64,000 nucleotides of DNA from Hyposmocoma kahamanoa (Eukaryota; Arthropoda; Insecta; Lepidoptera; Cosmopterigidae), in assembly GCF_003589595.1 (NCBI RefSeq), contig NW_020654810.1, positions 25,034,428 through 25,098,427 on the forward strand. Reading direction: 5' to 3'. Below the pieces are notes generated by a model, which was not told the DNA's origin, ran no database searches, and was given only the letters and a program-made list of their open reading frames with translations. The position numbers and the translations under genes were made by a program. Position 1 is the stretch's first letter. Every line of letters begins with the position of its first letter. Below are positions 62,317-64,000 of this stretch, one piece after another.

Positions 62317-63241
62317 TGTATGTTATTGCCGTATATATACATATACACACATATGAATAAGCAATGGTTGTTCAAAGTACCCTGGAATACTTCGGACATA
62401 GAGCTTGCTGAAAATCAGATCATTAACCCATATACTTTCCATTGCAGGACACGGTTTTTTTGGTTGGTAATTCATACGTATTCTATGGGTTTTGTAAACC
62501 GTCTCCGACATGCAGGTTTCTTCAAGATTATGACAACCTTGTGAGCGAAGTTTGAAGTGTCGAAGGGACCTGTTAACTTCTCGGCAGAAGCTTATGTGAC
62601 ATTCTGCGCACCGCAGCGGTTAGTGGACTTAAAAGACTTGCGACACTCAGAAAAACAACTCTTATCACCAACATATTAATTGGATACTGATAAGCAACAA
62701 GGTGACCAATCATCAACCAACATCATAGTTTTGTTAAAATGGCACTTGACTTGACAGTTTTGTTCTAAAATTTACTTATAAAATTAAAACTTTTGCTGAT
62801 CACAACAATTCATCATTCCTGAGGTGACAACAGTAAAAGATCTCATTTTAGAAGTAAATTTTTGAAACAATATATCAACAATATAAAATCTTTAGGTACC
62901 ACTATCACGTTATTGCTTTATAAGCATCTAATTAATTTACTGCACCTATCCAGGAAATTTACCCTACTTTGATAATAGAAATTAACAGAATTTAATTTAA
63001 TGGCATCTATCTAGTAGAAACCTAACCTAGTACTGGAATATACATCGATTGAAGCAGTTAATAAGTTTTAAACAACAATTTGCCATTGTTGTCAGGTTGG
63101 TAATTAACATTTTAACGTACCGTAACAAGTAACATTCTGTTAAATAAAATAATTGTATTCAAAAAACCTCAAAAAAATAATTGGAGCAGAAATAATGCGT
63201 TTATGGGGTTAATTTTGAATTACCTTGAAATGTCTTTTTAG
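62317..63241. other. No gene recognised; faint SINE-F similarity
   Basis: 62450-62535 resembles the SINE-F body (CCGACATGCAGGTTTCTTCA) on the plus strand but is diverged. The rest is A+T-rich. Confidence 0.35.
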
Positions 63242-63309
63242 GCGGCATTCCCATGAACAGCTTTTGGGATTTCAGTCGCGATCAGCTGATGCAGCGTGAT
63301 ATGAAGTAG
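63242..63309 (+). CDS. Candidate last exon of a host gene
   Basis: A pyrimidine tract and acceptor (TGTCTTTTTAG, AG at 63240-63241) precede an open frame reading GIPMNSFWDFSRDQ then LMQRDMK, with a TAG at 63307-63309. Two bases precede the first full codon. The 68 bases are balanced in G+C and lack the A+T bias of the flanks, as coding sequence would. A second frame is also open for 18 codons, which weakens the case. No polyadenylation hexamer lies close behind, and no upstream exon was identified in the window. The protein is not recognised. Confidence 0.4.
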
Positions 63310-64000
63310 ATTTTTTTATCCGTAATTATTAAAAAACGTTGAACGAATATTATTTACTAAAGAGTTATAACGAAAAGTAACATTGTGCGATAAACTCAGA
63401 CAAAATTTATTCTTTCCAAGTATTTATAAGATTAAACAGTAATTATGTTTTTTCGATGAACCAGTGGATTACAATCACATTATTGTCATGAAAAATAGAT
63501 TTAATCCGTGCTCGTATCTAAAAGCCTTTCCTTTGAAATATAAACGGTCATAAACTTCCGTACATACTTAATTCTCATTGGATTTAAGGTTTCCTATAAT
63601 CCCATTCCCACGTCGTGCTTAAGTCGTTGCATTAACGAGGGAGCTCGTAAATAAAAGTGCATTCAATTTATCTGATAATGCCAACGATACTTGCTACGCC
63701 GTAGACGCTACGCCGTAGAGGTTATTGAGAATAGGATCTCGATAATCGCGATTGGAAAAGACGCGCCGCACTTGATTAGAGAGCCTCTTTTTATGTTTTA
63801 TAAACCGACCCTATCTACGAAATGAGTTGGCTACGACGTAGGTGTTTGCGTCCCTAGTTTATTGACCTCACTCTCGTTAGACGGTTCATCAATAACCTTT
63901 ATAACATGATAAACTACCCTGACTCGGCTAACACAACTTCATCCTAACCTATCTCATCCCATTCAGTGTACCTACTTACATCTATCGAAGTATTCCGAGA
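63310..64000. other. No gene recognised
   Basis: A tandem pair GCTACGCCGTAGA occurs at 63693-63705 and 63707-63719. Otherwise nothing identified. Confidence 0.4.

Noticed and set aside
1..64000. CRISPR arrays, operons, prophage or plasmid functions
   Set aside because: No regularly spaced repeats, no tightly packed same-strand ORFs and no ribosome-binding sites; composition and repeats are those of an insect nuclear genome.

Overview
The window looks like nuclear DNA of a moth or butterfly (Lepidoptera), or a closely related insect. It is strongly A+T-rich and has no long host ORFs, no operons and no bacterial ribosome-binding sites. It is packed with tRNA-derived SINEs, 3'-truncated non-LTR retrotransposons, MITEs and one complete Tc1 element. 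The lineage call rests on remembered repeat and reverse-transcriptase (RT) motif styles common in lepidopteran genomes; no search was run. No host gene is confirmed. Two possible host exons are offered: a first coding exon on the minus strand ending at 13593, and a last exon on the plus strand at 63242-63309.

Repeat labels below are local to this annotation. SINE-A: tRNA-like head of the type GCCTCCGTGGCCGAACGG, six copies. SINE-B: tRNA-like head TCCGTGGCTTAGTTGG with a long upstream leader, about nine copies. SINE-F: conserved 3' SINE body ending in a B-box-like motif. Rep-C: about 290 bp, about 17 copies, two internal hairpins, no coding. LINE-D, LINE-E and LINE-R: three groups of non-LTR retrotransposon 3' ends recognised from RT C-terminal protein motifs. 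MITE-G, H, J and K and FB-P: short elements with terminal inverted repeats or foldback structure.

Layout. 0-10 kb: LINE tails, SINE-A and SINE-B copies, a MITE-K and a small MITE-G. 10-14 kb: a SINE-B/SINE-A pair, a putative LTR with a tRNA-Lys-type primer-binding site, a cluster of TGACGTCA sites, and the candidate first exon. 14-19 kb: LINE-R and LINE-E 3' ends, a foldback element, an assembly gap with duplicated flanks, and MITE-H copy 1. 19.9-22.2 kb: an APE-type endonuclease region of a LINE, split cleanly at a TA by a complete 1,540-bp Tc1 element with an intact DD34E transposase. 23-32 kb: MITE-H copy 2, LINE-R fragments, a minisatellite, Rep-C, LINE-E and a LINE ORF1-like tail. 32-34 kb: a decayed hAT transposase. 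35-45 kb: LINE fragments and a dense cluster of Rep-C, SINE-A and LINE-D. 45-52 kb: foldback, MITE-K, Rep-C, LINE-R and LINE-D. 52.5-53.7 kb: a PIF/Harbinger element with TAA target duplications and palindromic subterminal repeats. 54-64 kb: LINE-D RT, SINE-F, a 22-bp micro-element made only of two MITE-H ends, Rep-C, a 1-kb inverted-repeat element and the candidate last exon.

The features do not form a pathway. Their relationships are nested insertions (Tc1 in LINE, Rep-C in LINE, LINE-D in Rep-C), and these give a relative order of events. The Tc1 transposase is the only intact protein-coding gene seen.
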